Assembly: GCF_037137075.1 (NCBI RefSeq)
Contig: NZ_JBBBNV010000003.1
Coordinates: 1 to 64,000, forward strand
Source of the DNA: JBBBNV01 sp037137075
Lineage (GTDB): Bacteria; Bacillota; Bacilli; Paenibacillales; NBRC-103111
DNA: 64,000 nt
Reading direction: 5' to 3'
Part shown: positions 43,344 to 52,101 of the stretch, in pieces
Layout: each line of letters starts with the position of its first letter
How positions within the stretch are numbered: position 1 is the stretch's first letter
Notes under the pieces: generated by a model
What the model saw: only the letters and a program-made list of their open reading frames with translations
What the model was told of the DNA's origin: nothing
Databases searched by the model: none
Position numbers and translations under genes: made by a program

Positions 43344-44714
43344 ATGAATAGAATCCTGCGTTCGGGTGCTCAGCTCGGCATGATTGCCCCTATCGTCCTG
43401 CTGTTTGTGCTGCTGCTCGCCTTCCCCTCCGAAAGCCTCAGCGCCGCGGTTCGGGGCGTTGCGATCTGGTGGGAGGTGCTGTTCCCCGCCCTCCTGCCCT
43501 TTTTGGTCATCTCGGAGCTGCTGCTCGGCTTCGGCGTCGTCCACCTCATCGGGACACTGCTGGATCCGCTGATGCGGCCTCTATTCCGGGTCCCGGGAAT
43601 CGGCGGCTTCGTGATGACGATGGGCTTCGCTTCCGGCTACCCTGTTGCGGCCCGCCTGACCGCCCAGCTGTGGGAGCAGCGGCTGGTAAACCGCGACGAA
43701 GGCGAGCGGCTGGTCGGCTTTGCCACAACCTCGGACCCGATCTTTCTCATCGGCGCCGTATCTGTCGGCTTCTTCGGCAATCCCGGACTCGCTCCGGTGC
43801 TGGCCGCCGCCCACTACGGCTCCGCCCTGCTGCTTGGGCTGGCCCTGCGCTGGCACGGCGGGCGGCAGCCGGGGGCCGGGAAACGGACCGGGCATGACCG
43901 CTCCGCATCAGCTGCCTGTAACAGCACAGCCGCATGCCCGGCCGCCGGAGCCGGGCAATCCGGCAAGCCCCGGGAGCTTGCGGCTGGAGGGTACCCTTGC
44001 GGCGAAAGCAGACCCGCTCCCGCCAAAAACGCAGCGGCCGGCGGCAGCCTGCTGAAGCGTGCCGTCAGAGCTATGCTGAAAGCGCGCCGCGAGGACGGAC
44101 GGACGTTCAGCGTACTGCTTCAGGATGCGCTTCAATCCTCGCTCCGCCTCATTATTGTCATTGGCGGGCTGGTTGTTTTTTTCTCCGTTGTGCTGGAATT
44201 GCTCACATCCGCAGGCATGATGCGGCTGGTGTATGAGCTGATCGAATGGACGCTGCATTCCGTAGGCCTGCCCGCTCCCCTGTCCGCGGCGGTAGGCAGC
44301 GGCTTCTTCGAGGTCACGCTCGGAGCCAAGGCCGCCGGGATGGCCGGCGCCGGACTGCCGCTTGTCGGCAAGGCCGCGATCGCCGCCTTTATTTTGTCCT
44401 GGGCCGGGTTCTCGGTTCACGCCCAAATTGTAAGCCTGCTCACCCGGACCAGCCTGCGTTATGCTCCGTTTGCCGCCGCACGGCTTGTCCATGGCATATT
44501 GGCAGCCGCGCTGGTATACATATTCTGGTCTCCGCTTGCCCCCGTCTCCCGCCAGGTCGAGGCGGCCTGGATGCCTGAGGCGGGCACGCTGCTTCCGGTT
44601 TGGACGTGGGGGATGCTGCTCGCCGCAGGGCTTGGCCTTTTGCTGCTCGGCCTGCTGCTGCTGGCCTCGGCGCTTTTCATCGTTTGCCGGTTTGTACGCC
44701 GCCGCCCTGCATGA
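43344..44714 (+). CDS. ylbJ: Sporulation integral membrane protein YlbJ
   Basis: 456 residues from ATG 43344 (AAAGGAG upstream). The gate-domain membrane protein pattern is clear: WWEVLFPALLPFLVISELLL, MTMGFASGYPVAARL and FATTSDPIFLIGAVSVGFFG early, and SGFFEVTLGAKAAG later. YlbJ is a SigE-dependent membrane protein needed for spore cortex formation in Bacillus. A Pro/Ala/Gly-rich cytoplasmic loop (residues 170-245) is longer than in Bacillus. Confidence 0.9.
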   Translation: MNRILRSGAQLGMIAPIVLLFVLLLAFPSESLSAAVRGVAIWWEVLFPALLPFLVISELLLGFGVVHLIGTLLDPLMRPLFRVPGIGGFVMTMGFASGYPVAARLTAQLWEQRLVNRDEGERLVGFATTSDPIFLIGAVSVGFFGNPGLAPVLAAAHYGSALLLGLALRWHGGRQPGAGKRTGHDRSASAACNSTAACPAAGAGQSGKPRELAAGGYPCGESRPAPAKNAAAGGSLLKRAVRAMLKARREDGRTFSVLLQDALQSSLRLIIVIGGLVVFFSVVLELLTSAGMMRLVYELIEWTLHSVGLPAPLSAAVGSGFFEVTLGAKAAGMAGAGLPLVGKAAIAAFILSWAGFSVHAQIVSLLTRTSLRYAPFAAARLVHGILAAALVYIFWSPLAPVSRQVEAAWMPEAGTLLPVWTWGMLLAAGLGLLLLGLLLLASALFIVCRFVRRRPA

Positions 44715-44903
44715 AACCGCTATTTTTCAAGAAATGAGATGGTTTGCCGCCGGTCGGATTGTCTTATGATGCGTTATTGATTATGATGGAGGCAGCGTAT
44801 CGCAATTCGAACCGCTATTGCTTGCGATAAGACAGCTAAGTTAACATGTATCTACCATCTCCGGCCTGCTGAGCCGCAGTCATTTTTTAGAGGAGGACCC
44901 GCT

Positions 44904-45722
44904 TTGAATTATGTTGTAGTTAGCCGGGGAGACGATGACTCCAACCGCATGATGCACACCTTCCACCATCTGGCCGGAATACGCGGCATGACGCTCAATC
45001 CGGAGGAGCCGGATATTGTCATCTCAATCGGCGGGGACGGAACGATGCTGCAGGCGTTCCATCTGTATGTCCACCGGCTTGACCGGACTTCGTTTGTCGG
45101 CATCCATACCGGCCATCTCGGTTTTTTTGCAGATTGGAAGGCCATTGAGCTGGAGCAGCTTATCGAATGTGTAGCAAGCAGCACTCCGGACAACGGCATG
45201 CGGCAGGTGCACTATCCGCTGGTGGAGCTGGAAATCGTGACATCCCAGGGCACCCGTACTCATCTGGCGCTAAACGAGTTCACGCTCAAAGGTGTGGAGA
45301 GCACGCTTGTGGCGCAAATCAATATCAATGATGACCTGTTTGAGAAATTCCGCGGCGACGGCATCTGTATTTCGACACCGATCGGCAGCACCGCGTATAA
45401 CAAAAGCCTGGGCGGGGCGCTGCTGCATCCGTCGCTCGATGTCCTCCAAATTGCGGAAATCGCATCCATTAACAACCGCGTCTACCGGACGCTCGGCTCT
45501 TCGATGGTGCTGCCCAAGCACCACCACTGTGACATCACCCCCCGCCCGGGCCAAAATCTGCTGCTGACGCTGGATCATATCAGCGAGCAGCGCCGGGATA
45601 TTTTGTCCATCCGCAGCCGGGTGTCTACGCAAAAAATCAGCTTTGCCCGCTACCGGCCGTTCCCGTTCTGGCGACGGGTCCGGGAAGCATTCCTCGGTTA
45701 CGAGACGAATCCGGACGGCTAG
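44904..45722 (+). CDS. nadK: NAD kinase
   Basis: 272 residues. The GGDGT motif is at 43-47 (SIGGDGTMLQ). ALNEFTLKG, CISTPIGSTAYNKSLGGAL and the C-terminal HISEQRRDILSIRS follow the family pattern. It phosphorylates NAD to NADP. It starts at ATG-like TTG 44904 after GAGGAGG. A bidirectional terminator separates it from yutD. Confidence 0.94.
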   Translation: MNYVVVSRGDDDSNRMMHTFHHLAGIRGMTLNPEEPDIVISIGGDGTMLQAFHLYVHRLDRTSFVGIHTGHLGFFADWKAIELEQLIECVASSTPDNGMRQVHYPLVELEIVTSQGTRTHLALNEFTLKGVESTLVAQININDDLFEKFRGDGICISTPIGSTAYNKSLGGALLHPSLDVLQIAEIASINNRVYRTLGSSMVLPKHHHCDITPRPGQNLLLTLDHISEQRRDILSIRSRVSTQKISFARYRPFPFWRRVREAFLGYETNPDG

Positions 45723-45793
45723 ATTCGTTCCCCGCAGGCATGGCTCCCTGCGTTTCTTGCGTTTTTCTTTCTTGACCGTTACGAGATACAAAT

Positions 45794-45833
45794 AAAAAGC
45801 ACGCGCCCGGCTCAAACCGGGGCGTGCTTTTTA
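45794..45833. terminator. Bidirectional terminator between nadK and yutD
   Basis: AAAAAGCACGC.CCCGG-CTCAAA-CCGGGGCGTGCTTTTT: symmetric with A/T runs on both sides. Confidence 0.85.
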
Positions 45834-45845
45834 TTTGTGCTCCGC

Positions 45846-46700
45846 TTATTCCGTACGGGTGCTGGATTCCGCCTTGACCTTCACTTTTTCCCGATTCTCC
45901 CGGTTGTCGCGAATTTCGCGGTTCTCACGGTTGTCGCGGTTGTCGCGATTCTCACGATGGTCACGGTCTCTCGGGCGATCGCCCTTGCCGGGACGCTCCT
46001 GCCTGTCCGCTTTGTCGGCGCGTTGATTCGGCCGGTTCTGCTTGTCGCGGTCAAACGGCTTGCCCTTCCGTTCCCCTCGCTCCGGACGATCAGCCGGCTG
46101 CGCCGCTTCCGTCTTATCGGCACGATCAGGCTTGTCCGGTCGGTTCGAACGCTCGGACCTGCCGCTCCGGTCATATCGGTCCGGGCGCTCCTGACGGTAA
46201 GGCTTATCCGCCTTTTCCGGCCGTTCTCCCGGCTCCTGCCTGCCCGGCTGGGCCTGCTTCCTGGCCTCTCCAGCCGACGAATCCGTCGTCACCGGCGCAG
46301 CCTTGCGCTCTGCCTGTTCCGGCTGCTCTGCCTGGTCCGGCCTGATCGGCACAGCCTTCTCACCGGAGATGTTCTCGGAAGCGGATTCATCGTCATGAGG
46401 CAGCCTGGCGGGTTGAAGGCTGCTTTTTTGCGCCGTCTTCTCAATCACGAAGTACGCGCAGCCGAAATTGCAATATTCATTCAAATAATCATGCAGGCTG
46501 GCAATGCTGGATTCCTTGCTCACATGCTTGCTGCCTTCCTTGAAAAAACCTTTTAGCCGCAGCTGGCTGTAACCCCAATCGCCGACGATATAATCATACC
46601 GCTCCAGCACATCGCTGTAACGGTCGCGCAGCGCTTCAAAGTTGTAGCCGTTGCGGTTTTCTTTAACGAGTGTGTACACTCTTCCGCCAAGATGAATCAA
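45846..46700 (-). CDS. yutD: YutD family protein with a long charged tail
   Basis: 284 residues from TTG 46700. The first 90 residues are the YutD/DUF1027 domain (YSDVLERYDYIVGDWGYSQL, RLKGFFKEG, YLNEYCNFGCAYFVI). Bacillus YutD is only this domain. Residues 110-284 are low-complexity Arg/Asp/Glu/Asn/Pro, ending in repeats such as ENRDNRDNRENRE, likely disordered and perhaps RNA-binding. The TTG overlaps the stop of a small gene (46697-46876), itself downstream of lipA, like the Bacillus yutB-yutC-yutD order. Confidence 0.85.
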   Translation of the reverse strand: MIHLGGRVYTLVKENRNGYNFEALRDRYSDVLERYDYIVGDWGYSQLRLKGFFKEGSKHVSKESSIASLHDYLNEYCNFGCAYFVIEKTAQKSSLQPARLPHDDESASENISGEKAVPIRPDQAEQPEQAERKAAPVTTDSSAGEARKQAQPGRQEPGERPEKADKPYRQERPDRYDRSGRSERSNRPDKPDRADKTEAAQPADRPERGERKGKPFDRDKQNRPNQRADKADRQERPGKGDRPRDRDHRENRDNRDNRENREIRDNRENREKVKVKAESSTRTE

Positions 46701-46876
46701 CTCGGATAACCCTCCCGTACTGCCCCGTTTTTGGCATGAGCCTTAAGTAATCCGCGCTTGCCGTACAGCGTATTCGCCTCCTTCTCCGGGCAGACGAACC
46801 CGTTATTGCGCCGGATGAAAAGCAGCCGCGAAGCATCGCTTTCGTTTCGTTCCCTCATTTTCGCTGCTAGGCGCAC
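46697..46876 (-). CDS. Small gene between lipA and yutD (53-59 residues)
   Basis: The frame gives 59 residues from GTG 46876 (AGGGCGG 4 bases upstream) or 53 from ATG 46858. Its TGA overlaps the TTG start of yutD (TTGA), so it appears coupled. The product contains RLLFIRRNNGFVCPEKEAN and LYGKRGLLKAHAKNG and is strongly basic. It lies where Bacillus has yutC, but I cannot confirm homology. It is below the usual size cut-off. Confidence 0.6.
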   Translation of the reverse strand: MRLAAKMRERNESDASRLLFIRRNNGFVCPEKEANTLYGKRGLLKAHAKNGAVREGYPS

Positions 46877-46890
46877 GGTCCGCCCTACTC

Positions 46891-47784
46891 TTACAGCGCT
46901 GCCGTAGCCGATTGCACCTGCTCATGAGCGTGATAGGAGCTCCGCACCAGCCCGCCGGATTCGACGTGGCTGAAGCCGCGCTTCATGCCTTCTTCCTTCA
47001 GCATGGCGAACTCTTCCGGGGTGTAATATTTTTTGACTTCCAGATGCTGGCGGGTCGGCTGCAAATACTGGCCGATCGTCATAATGTTGCAGTCCACCGC
47101 ACGCAGGTCGTCCATCGTTTTCAGTATATCTTCGATATCCTCGCCGACACCAATCATAATGCTGGATTTGGTCTTGATTTCCGGAGCCAGCTCCTTGGAA
47201 CGGGCCAGCAGCCGCAAGGTGCGGTCATATTTGGCCTTGGAGCGGACGCGGTCCGAAAGACGTTCAACCGTTTCAATATTATGGTTCAAAATATCCGGCT
47301 TGGCGTCCAGCACCGTCTGCAGCGATAAATCGTTGCCGAGGAAGTCGGGAATCAGCACCTCAACCCCGCAGAACGGAAGCCGGCGACGAAGCGCATGAAT
47401 CGTCTCTGCAAAAATAAGAGCCCCCCCGTCGTTGAGGTCGTCGCGCGCAACGGAGGTCACGACGCAGTGGCGCAGTCCCATCTGCTCGGCGGCCTCGGCC
47501 ACCCGTTCCGGCTCAGCGCGATCCAGCTCTGTCGGCATTCCGGTATTCACAGCGCAAAAGCGGCATGCCCTCGTGCACGTATCCCCCAGAATCATGAATG
47601 TGGCTGTACGGTTCGCCCAGCACTCGTGCAGGTTCGGACATTTGGCTTCCTCACACACCGTATGCAGTGTGTTGGAACGCATCATGGATTTCAATTCTTT
47701 TATGTTTTCAAATTCCTCGCCCGTGGCCAGGTTGATTTTTAGCCAGTCGGGCTTGCGGAGCAGTTCTTTCTTTCTCATCGCCAT
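46891..47784 (-). CDS. lipA: Lipoyl synthase
   Basis: 297 residues from ATG 47784 (GGAGG 8 bases upstream), matching the Bacillus length. The two iron-sulphur clusters are visible: C44-x4-C49-x5-C55 (CEEAKCPNLHEC) for the auxiliary cluster, and C70-x3-C74-x2-C77 (CTRACRFC) for the radical-SAM cluster. The conserved RSSYHA lies near the end. It inserts sulphur into protein-bound octanoyl groups to make lipoate. Confidence 0.95.
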   Translation of the reverse strand: MAMRKKELLRKPDWLKINLATGEEFENIKELKSMMRSNTLHTVCEEAKCPNLHECWANRTATFMILGDTCTRACRFCAVNTGMPTELDRAEPERVAEAAEQMGLRHCVVTSVARDDLNDGGALIFAETIHALRRRLPFCGVEVLIPDFLGNDLSLQTVLDAKPDILNHNIETVERLSDRVRSKAKYDRTLRLLARSKELAPEIKTKSSIMIGVGEDIEDILKTMDDLRAVDCNIMTIGQYLQPTRQHLEVKKYYTPEEFAMLKEEGMKRGFSHVESGGLVRSSYHAHEQVQSATAAL

Positions 47785-48075
47785 ATCCGTATCCTCCACC
47801 TCTGCCAAGCTTTACGGCGAAGCCGCAAATTAGGCGGCATTTGATCGTTATTATACCATGAATGCAGAAACATTCCACATTTGCGCCGTTTTTTGCTATG
47901 ATGAAATCGGTGGATATGGCAGCCGGATGAACGGCTTCCCCGCCTATTATACAAGCGGATTCTACCCTGTTTACACAGGAAATAAGAAGCTGATGCTGGT
48001 TCAAATAACAGAGGCTTGCGGGATGGTACGTAAGCTTTACAGCAATGGAGGCCGACAGGAGGAGACAGGAACGTG

Positions 48076-48954
48076 ATGGATTTGGAACGTGTTTTAAAGC
48101 TGGTACAGGCAGGCGAGCTCAGCATTGAGGAAGCCATGCTGCAGCTCGGCGGCACAGCAAAATCTTCCCCCCCGGGAGCCGGTCCCAAAGCCGGCGCGCT
48201 CAAAACGGACTCCGGCCCGGAGACGGATGCACGCCCGAATATTAGCCAGACCATTGGCTTGAGCGGCGCGGAGACGGACAATGTGGACGATCTTGGCTTC
48301 GCTCAGCTTGATTTGAACCGGGAGAAGCGGACAGGCTTCCCGGAGGTCATCTACGGGGAAGGCAAAACGCCCGAGCAAATCGCTTCGATTATGCAGCGGC
48401 TGATGCAGCATACCGACCGTGTGCTCGCTACCCGCATTGAACCAGCCAAAGCTCAGGCGGTGATGGCGATCGCTCAAGGGCTCGTGTACCACGAGACAGC
48501 GCGCTGTCTGACATGGTTCAAGCAGCCGCAGCTGAAAAAGCAGAGCGGCGGGTACATCGCCGTTGTATGCGCAGGCACTTCGGACCTGCCGGTAGCGGAG
48601 GAAGCGGCCCTGGTCGCGGAATGCACGGGCAGCCGTGTCGAGAAAATATATGATGTCGGCGTGGCCGGCCTGCACCGCCTGCTGCGGAGGCTGCCGGTGC
48701 TTCGCGAAGCGAATGTCGTCATCGTGGTAGCCGGCATGGAGGGCGCTCTGGCAAGTGTCGTAGGCGGCCTGGTGTCCAGCCCTGTCATTGCCGTACCGAC
48801 CAGCGTCGGCTATGGCGCCAATCTGGGCGGTGTCGCTACCCTGCTGGCCATGCTGAACTCCTGCGCAACCGGCGTTACCGTGGTGAACATCGATAACGGC
48901 TTTGGAGCAGGTTATACAGCGGGCATGATAAACCGCAAAATGTCAAAAGAATAG
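48076..48954 (+). CDS. larB: Nickel-pincer cofactor synthase LarB
   Basis: 292 residues from ATG 48076 (GTG 48073 is possible; AGGAGGAG upstream). The C-terminal AIRC/PurE-like domain has FPEVIYGEGKTPEQI, AVVCAGTSDLPVAEEA, VVIVVAGMEGALASVVGGL and TSVGYGA. LarB carboxylates and hydrolyses nicotinic acid adenine dinucleotide to start the nickel-pincer nucleotide used by lactate racemase and related enzymes. It is followed by larC1 after 16 bases. Confidence 0.93.
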   Translation: MDLERVLKLVQAGELSIEEAMLQLGGTAKSSPPGAGPKAGALKTDSGPETDARPNISQTIGLSGAETDNVDDLGFAQLDLNREKRTGFPEVIYGEGKTPEQIASIMQRLMQHTDRVLATRIEPAKAQAVMAIAQGLVYHETARCLTWFKQPQLKKQSGGYIAVVCAGTSDLPVAEEAALVAECTGSRVEKIYDVGVAGLHRLLRRLPVLREANVVIVVAGMEGALASVVGGLVSSPVIAVPTSVGYGANLGGVATLLAMLNSCATGVTVVNIDNGFGAGYTAGMINRKMSKE

Positions 48955-48970
48955 GAGCCTCCTGACCATT

Positions 48971-50272
48971 ATGCGTATCTTATATTTAGATTGCTTCTCG
49001 GGACTCAGCGGCGATATGACTGTTGCAGCGCTGGTCGATGCCGGCGCGGATCGCCGTTATATTGAAGCGGAGCTGAAACGGATTGAGATCGAGCCGTTCC
49101 ACTTGGAATGGAGCACAGCCAACAAACGCGGGATTTCCGCTTTGAAGCTGGACGTTCTGACGGATCCAGCCTTCCCGCCGAACCGGCACCGGCACTATTC
49201 CGAAATTGTGCGGCTGATTCAGCAGGCAGGCTTTAATGAGCGGGTAACCAGATGGAGCCTGGCGATTTTTGAACGGATCGGCATTGCTGAAGGCAAAATC
49301 CACGGGATTCCGGTGGAGCGCGTGCATTTCCATGAGGTTGGGGCTATCGATTCCATAGCTGACGTTATCGGCGTTGCGCTTGCGCTGGACTCGCTCGGCA
49401 TCGAGCGCATTTACTGTGCTCCGGTGCCGCTTGGGGCCGGCACGGTGAAGTGCGACCACGGGCTGTACCCGGTGCCGGCGCCGGCTACACTGGAGATGAT
49501 GAAGGGCCTCCCGATTCGCCCATCCTCGTATGCGGTTGAAATGACGACACCGACCGGGGCAGGAATTGCCTCCGGCATCGTAGACGAATTTTGTCCCGGA
49601 CTGCCTCCCATGTATGTGGAAGCTATCGGCTACGGGGCAGGCACACGGGATTTGCCGCTGCAGCCGAATGTACTCCGCGCAGTCGTCGGCACGCTGGATG
49701 AATCCGCACCGCCTTGGGCTGGCAAGTATGCTCCATATACGCGGACTCCGTCAAGCGGACACGAGCACAGCCACGGACATGCACACGTGAACAGCGGCCA
49801 TGAGCATTCCCACGAGCATTCGCACCATCACGACCATGGACATTCTCACAGTCATGAGCATTCGCACGAGCTTGACCATGGCCATTCTCACAGTCATGAG
49901 CATTCGCACGAGCATGACCATGGACATTCTCACAGTCACGAGCATTCGCACCATCACGACCATGGACATTCTCACAGTCATGAGCATTCGCACGAGCTTG
50001 ACCATGGCCATTCTCACAGTCATGAGCATTCGCACGAGCATGACCATGGACATTCTCACAGTCACGAGCATTCGCACCATCACGACCATGGGCATTCTCA
50101 CAGCCATGAGCATTCGCACGAGCATGACCATGGGCATTCTCACAGCCATGAGCATTCGCACGAGCATGACCATGGGCATGCTCACAGCCATGAGCATTCG
50201 CACGAGCATGACCACGAGCGCTCTCACAGTCATGACCAGTCGGCGGAACAACAAAAACAGGCCGAAAAGTAA
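48971..50272 (+). CDS. larC1: LarC N-terminal part (LarC1) with a large His-rich repeat
   Basis: 433 residues. Residues 1-255 match LarC1: ILYLDCFSGLSGDMTVAALV, VHFHEVGAIDSIADVIG, CAPVPLGAGTVKCDHGLYPV, PAPATLEMMKG and TPTGAGIA. Residues about 258-425 are made almost wholly of a 14-residue His/Asp/Glu unit. It stops without the C-terminal LarC2 domain, which is instead encoded at 53567-54043 on the other strand. LarC is the nickel insertase (cyclometallase) of the pathway; the His tract probably stores or delivers nickel. A terminator follows at 50279. Confidence 0.9.
   Translation: MRILYLDCFSGLSGDMTVAALVDAGADRRYIEAELKRIEIEPFHLEWSTANKRGISALKLDVLTDPAFPPNRHRHYSEIVRLIQQAGFNERVTRWSLAIFERIGIAEGKIHGIPVERVHFHEVGAIDSIADVIGVALALDSLGIERIYCAPVPLGAGTVKCDHGLYPVPAPATLEMMKGLPIRPSSYAVEMTTPTGAGIASGIVDEFCPGLPPMYVEAIGYGAGTRDLPLQPNVLRAVVGTLDESAPPWAGKYAPYTRTPSSGHEHSHGHAHVNSGHEHSHEHSHHHDHGHSHSHEHSHELDHGHSHSHEHSHEHDHGHSHSHEHSHHHDHGHSHSHEHSHELDHGHSHSHEHSHEHDHGHSHSHEHSHHHDHGHSHSHEHSHEHDHGHSHSHEHSHEHDHGHAHSHEHSHEHDHERSHSHDQSAEQQKQAEK
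49823..50242 (+). repeat. Ten 42-bp tandem repeats in larC1
   Basis: Each unit encodes a 14-residue block around DHGHSHSHEHS. The first residues vary as HHH, HEL, HEH, HHH, HEL, HEH, HHH, HEH, HEH, HEH. This shows a three-unit (126-bp) higher-order repeat in the first six units. The last units are degenerate (GHAHSHEHS, ERSHSHDQS). Confidence 0.9.
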
Positions 50273-50278
50273 ACGATT

Positions 50279-50322
50279 AAAACAGGCATTTCCTCGCTTG
50301 CAAGCAGGGGTGCCTGTTTTTT
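50279..50322 (+). terminator. Terminator after larC1
   Basis: AAAACAGGCA pairs with TGCCTGTTTT, followed by TT. Confidence 0.8.
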
Positions 50323-50520
50323 GTGGAAACCGTCTTTTCCGCTTCTTGTACTGGTCCGTTACCATAAATAGGGCCGCCAGCTCCGGCAATACCTGGGAAA
50401 CATAGCCGAAGGGCAGTATGAAGTGAAGCAGCAATAGCGGTCACCTCCCTTCTTATATTTTAGTTATCTCGCCTAACTCGCTTATTCGCATTTAAATACA
50501 AAAAATTTCCCTTGAAAATA

Positions 50521-50534
50521 CATAGACATCTATA
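50521..50534. promoter_or_regulatory. MarR operator candidate 1
   Basis: CATAGACATCTATA contains the perfect palindrome ATAGA-CA-TCTAT, 13 bases before the marR start. The same 14 bases recur at 50987. Confidence 0.65.
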
Positions 50535-50546
50535 TATAATGAACTT

Positions 50547-50969
50547 ATGCCAAATTACAATGCAGCTTCACTTATTGCAAAAATCCGGGACGCCTTTAAC
50601 AAAATGATTGTCACCGAGCTGGAAAAGCGCGGCGTCGAAGGCATCGTGCCTTCACATGGCGATATTCTCATGTTCTTATACCGGGATGACGGGCTTTCAA
50701 TCAAGAAGCTGGCTGAGAAAATTCACCGTACACAGCCGACCGTAACCGTATTGGTCGACAAGCTGGAAAAGCTGGGCTACGTCAAGCGGGTCAAGAGCAG
50801 TGAGGACAGCCGGGTCACATTAATTCAGCTGACCGGGAAGGGACACGAGCTGGAGCCTTACTTCCGGGACATCTCGGCGCAATTAAATGAAATCATTTAC
50901 GGCAGTCTGACGGAACAACAGAAAGAGCAGCTGGAAAACATGCTGCAGCAAATTTACAGCCGGTTTTAA
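50547..50969 (+). CDS. MarR-family regulator
   Basis: 140 residues. The winged helix is clear (IKKLAEKIHRTQPTVTVLVD, KLEKLGYVKRVKSSEDSR) with the DxR beta-wing, then a C-terminal dimer helix. It lies ahead of a quinone-reductase-type gene, and the same 14-bp palindrome sits before both genes. It probably represses itself and that enzyme until a quinone, oxidant or other ligand binds. Confidence 0.9.
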   Translation: MPNYNAASLIAKIRDAFNKMIVTELEKRGVEGIVPSHGDILMFLYRDDGLSIKKLAEKIHRTQPTVTVLVDKLEKLGYVKRVKSSEDSRVTLIQLTGKGHELEPYFRDISAQLNEIIYGSLTEQQKEQLENMLQQIYSRF

Positions 50970-50986
50970 ATTTTTTTACCCATATC

Positions 50987-51025
50987 CATAGACATCTATA
51001 CATCTATACATCTATGCATCTATGA
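50987..51025. promoter_or_regulatory. MarR operator candidate 2 with tandem CATCTAT repeats
   Basis: CATAGACATCTATA (50987-51000) repeats operator 1 exactly. It runs into four 8-base units of the ACATCTAT type (50992-51024), ending CATCTATG. It lies 170 bases before the oxidoreductase gene. Confidence 0.6.
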
Positions 51026-51195
51026 AATAATACTCCCGGTTTCGCATCGTTTCCTGTGATACAGGAAATGATTTAACTTAAATCAACCATGATCCCTTAG
51101 ACTTTGTCCGCGGCTTGAATGCCTGTGAATCATCGATTGACGGGCAACTCTAACCGTCCCGCCGGGTAAATTTAATAAGGGAATGAGGAGGAACT

Positions 51196-51780
51196 ATGAT
51201 GAATCATCTTGTCGTTTATGCCCATCCGCACGCGGACAGCTTTAACCATGCAATTTTGGAAACAACGGTAAATGCCTTAAAGGCCAAAGGGCACGAAGTC
51301 AATGTTCGCGATTTGTACGCGCTGAATTTCCAGCCTGTGCTGAAAGCGGAGGATACAGCAGCTATGAGGGCGGGACAAACACCGGCCGACATACAAGCGG
51401 AGCAGGATTTAATATCCAAAGCAGATGTCATTACATTCATTTATCCGATTTGGTGGACCGGCATGCCGGCGATTCTGAAAGGCTACGTAGACCGGGTATT
51501 CTCTTACGGGTTCGCCTATGCTTCCAGCGATGAAGGAATTGTCAAGCTGCTGACAGGCAAAAAAGGCTTGATGATTAATACCCACGGCACGCCCAAGGAG
51601 ATTTATGACCAAATCGGCATGACCGCCGGCTTGAAAATTACAACCGACACCGGGATTTTCGAGTTCACGGGGATTGAACCGGTCGAGCATTTGCTGTTCG
51701 GCAGTGTGCCGTATGTGGACGATGCCGCCCGCAAAGAAATGCTCAAGCAGGTTGAGCAAACCGTTCAAGCGAAATTTTAA
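51196..51780 (+). CDS. NAD(P)H-dependent flavodoxin-like oxidoreductase
   Basis: 194 residues. The flavodoxin-2 fold is seen in HLVVYAHPHADSFNHAIL, FIYPIWWTGMPAILKGYVDR and TTDTGIFEFTGI. Members of this family (NQO1, KefF, YwrO-like) reduce quinones or azo compounds with FMN or FAD. It starts at ATG 51196 or 51199 with GAGGAGG upstream. It is the likely target of the MarR gene just before it. Confidence 0.88.
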   Translation: MMNHLVVYAHPHADSFNHAILETTVNALKAKGHEVNVRDLYALNFQPVLKAEDTAAMRAGQTPADIQAEQDLISKADVITFIYPIWWTGMPAILKGYVDRVFSYGFAYASSDEGIVKLLTGKKGLMINTHGTPKEIYDQIGMTAGLKITTDTGIFEFTGIEPVEHLLFGSVPYVDDAARKEMLKQVEQTVQAKF

Positions 51781-52101
51781 CAATTGTCCGGTGACAACCT
51801 GCAGGAAGGCAGGGTAAAGCTCGAACGCCAAACCCCGCCTCCGGCTCATGGTTCTCACACCAAGCGCTCATCTGTATATAGCGGCCCTTCCCCGCACGAC
51901 TCTAGCAGATCCAACCTGAAGCAGCACCACGTCCGGACCGCGATAAGAACAGGAAGTAAGCTGCAAGTCGCGTCGAAGCGCAGTTCATGAATTCCGGAAC
52001 AATATACTATAGTCCAGCAATGAATACAAAACAGTGTTCGAGTTCAAAAGCGCAGCTGCGCGGCTGAGCAATCGAATGCTGTTTTGGTGCACAAAAAAGG
52101 C
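51781..52101. other. Intergenic region without a supported gene
   Basis: About 320 bases. The frames here lack starts and ribosome sites. The promoter/operator of the MBL gene begins at 52102. Confidence 0.35.

Noticed and set aside
45837..46556. 239-residue plus-strand frame opposite yutD
   Set aside because: Antisense of the low-complexity tail of yutD.
50279..50322. Frameshift signal joining larC1 to a following larC2
   Set aside because: No LarC2-like sequence follows in any frame; the sequence is a terminator.
49800..50405. Plus-strand frame with repeating SIRTSMTM
   Set aside because: Shifted frame of the larC1 tandem repeat; no start signal.
49751..50434. Minus-strand frame of repeating MVMLVRMLM
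   Set aside because: Antisense of the His-rich repeats in larC1; hydrophobic repeats are a by-product of His codons.
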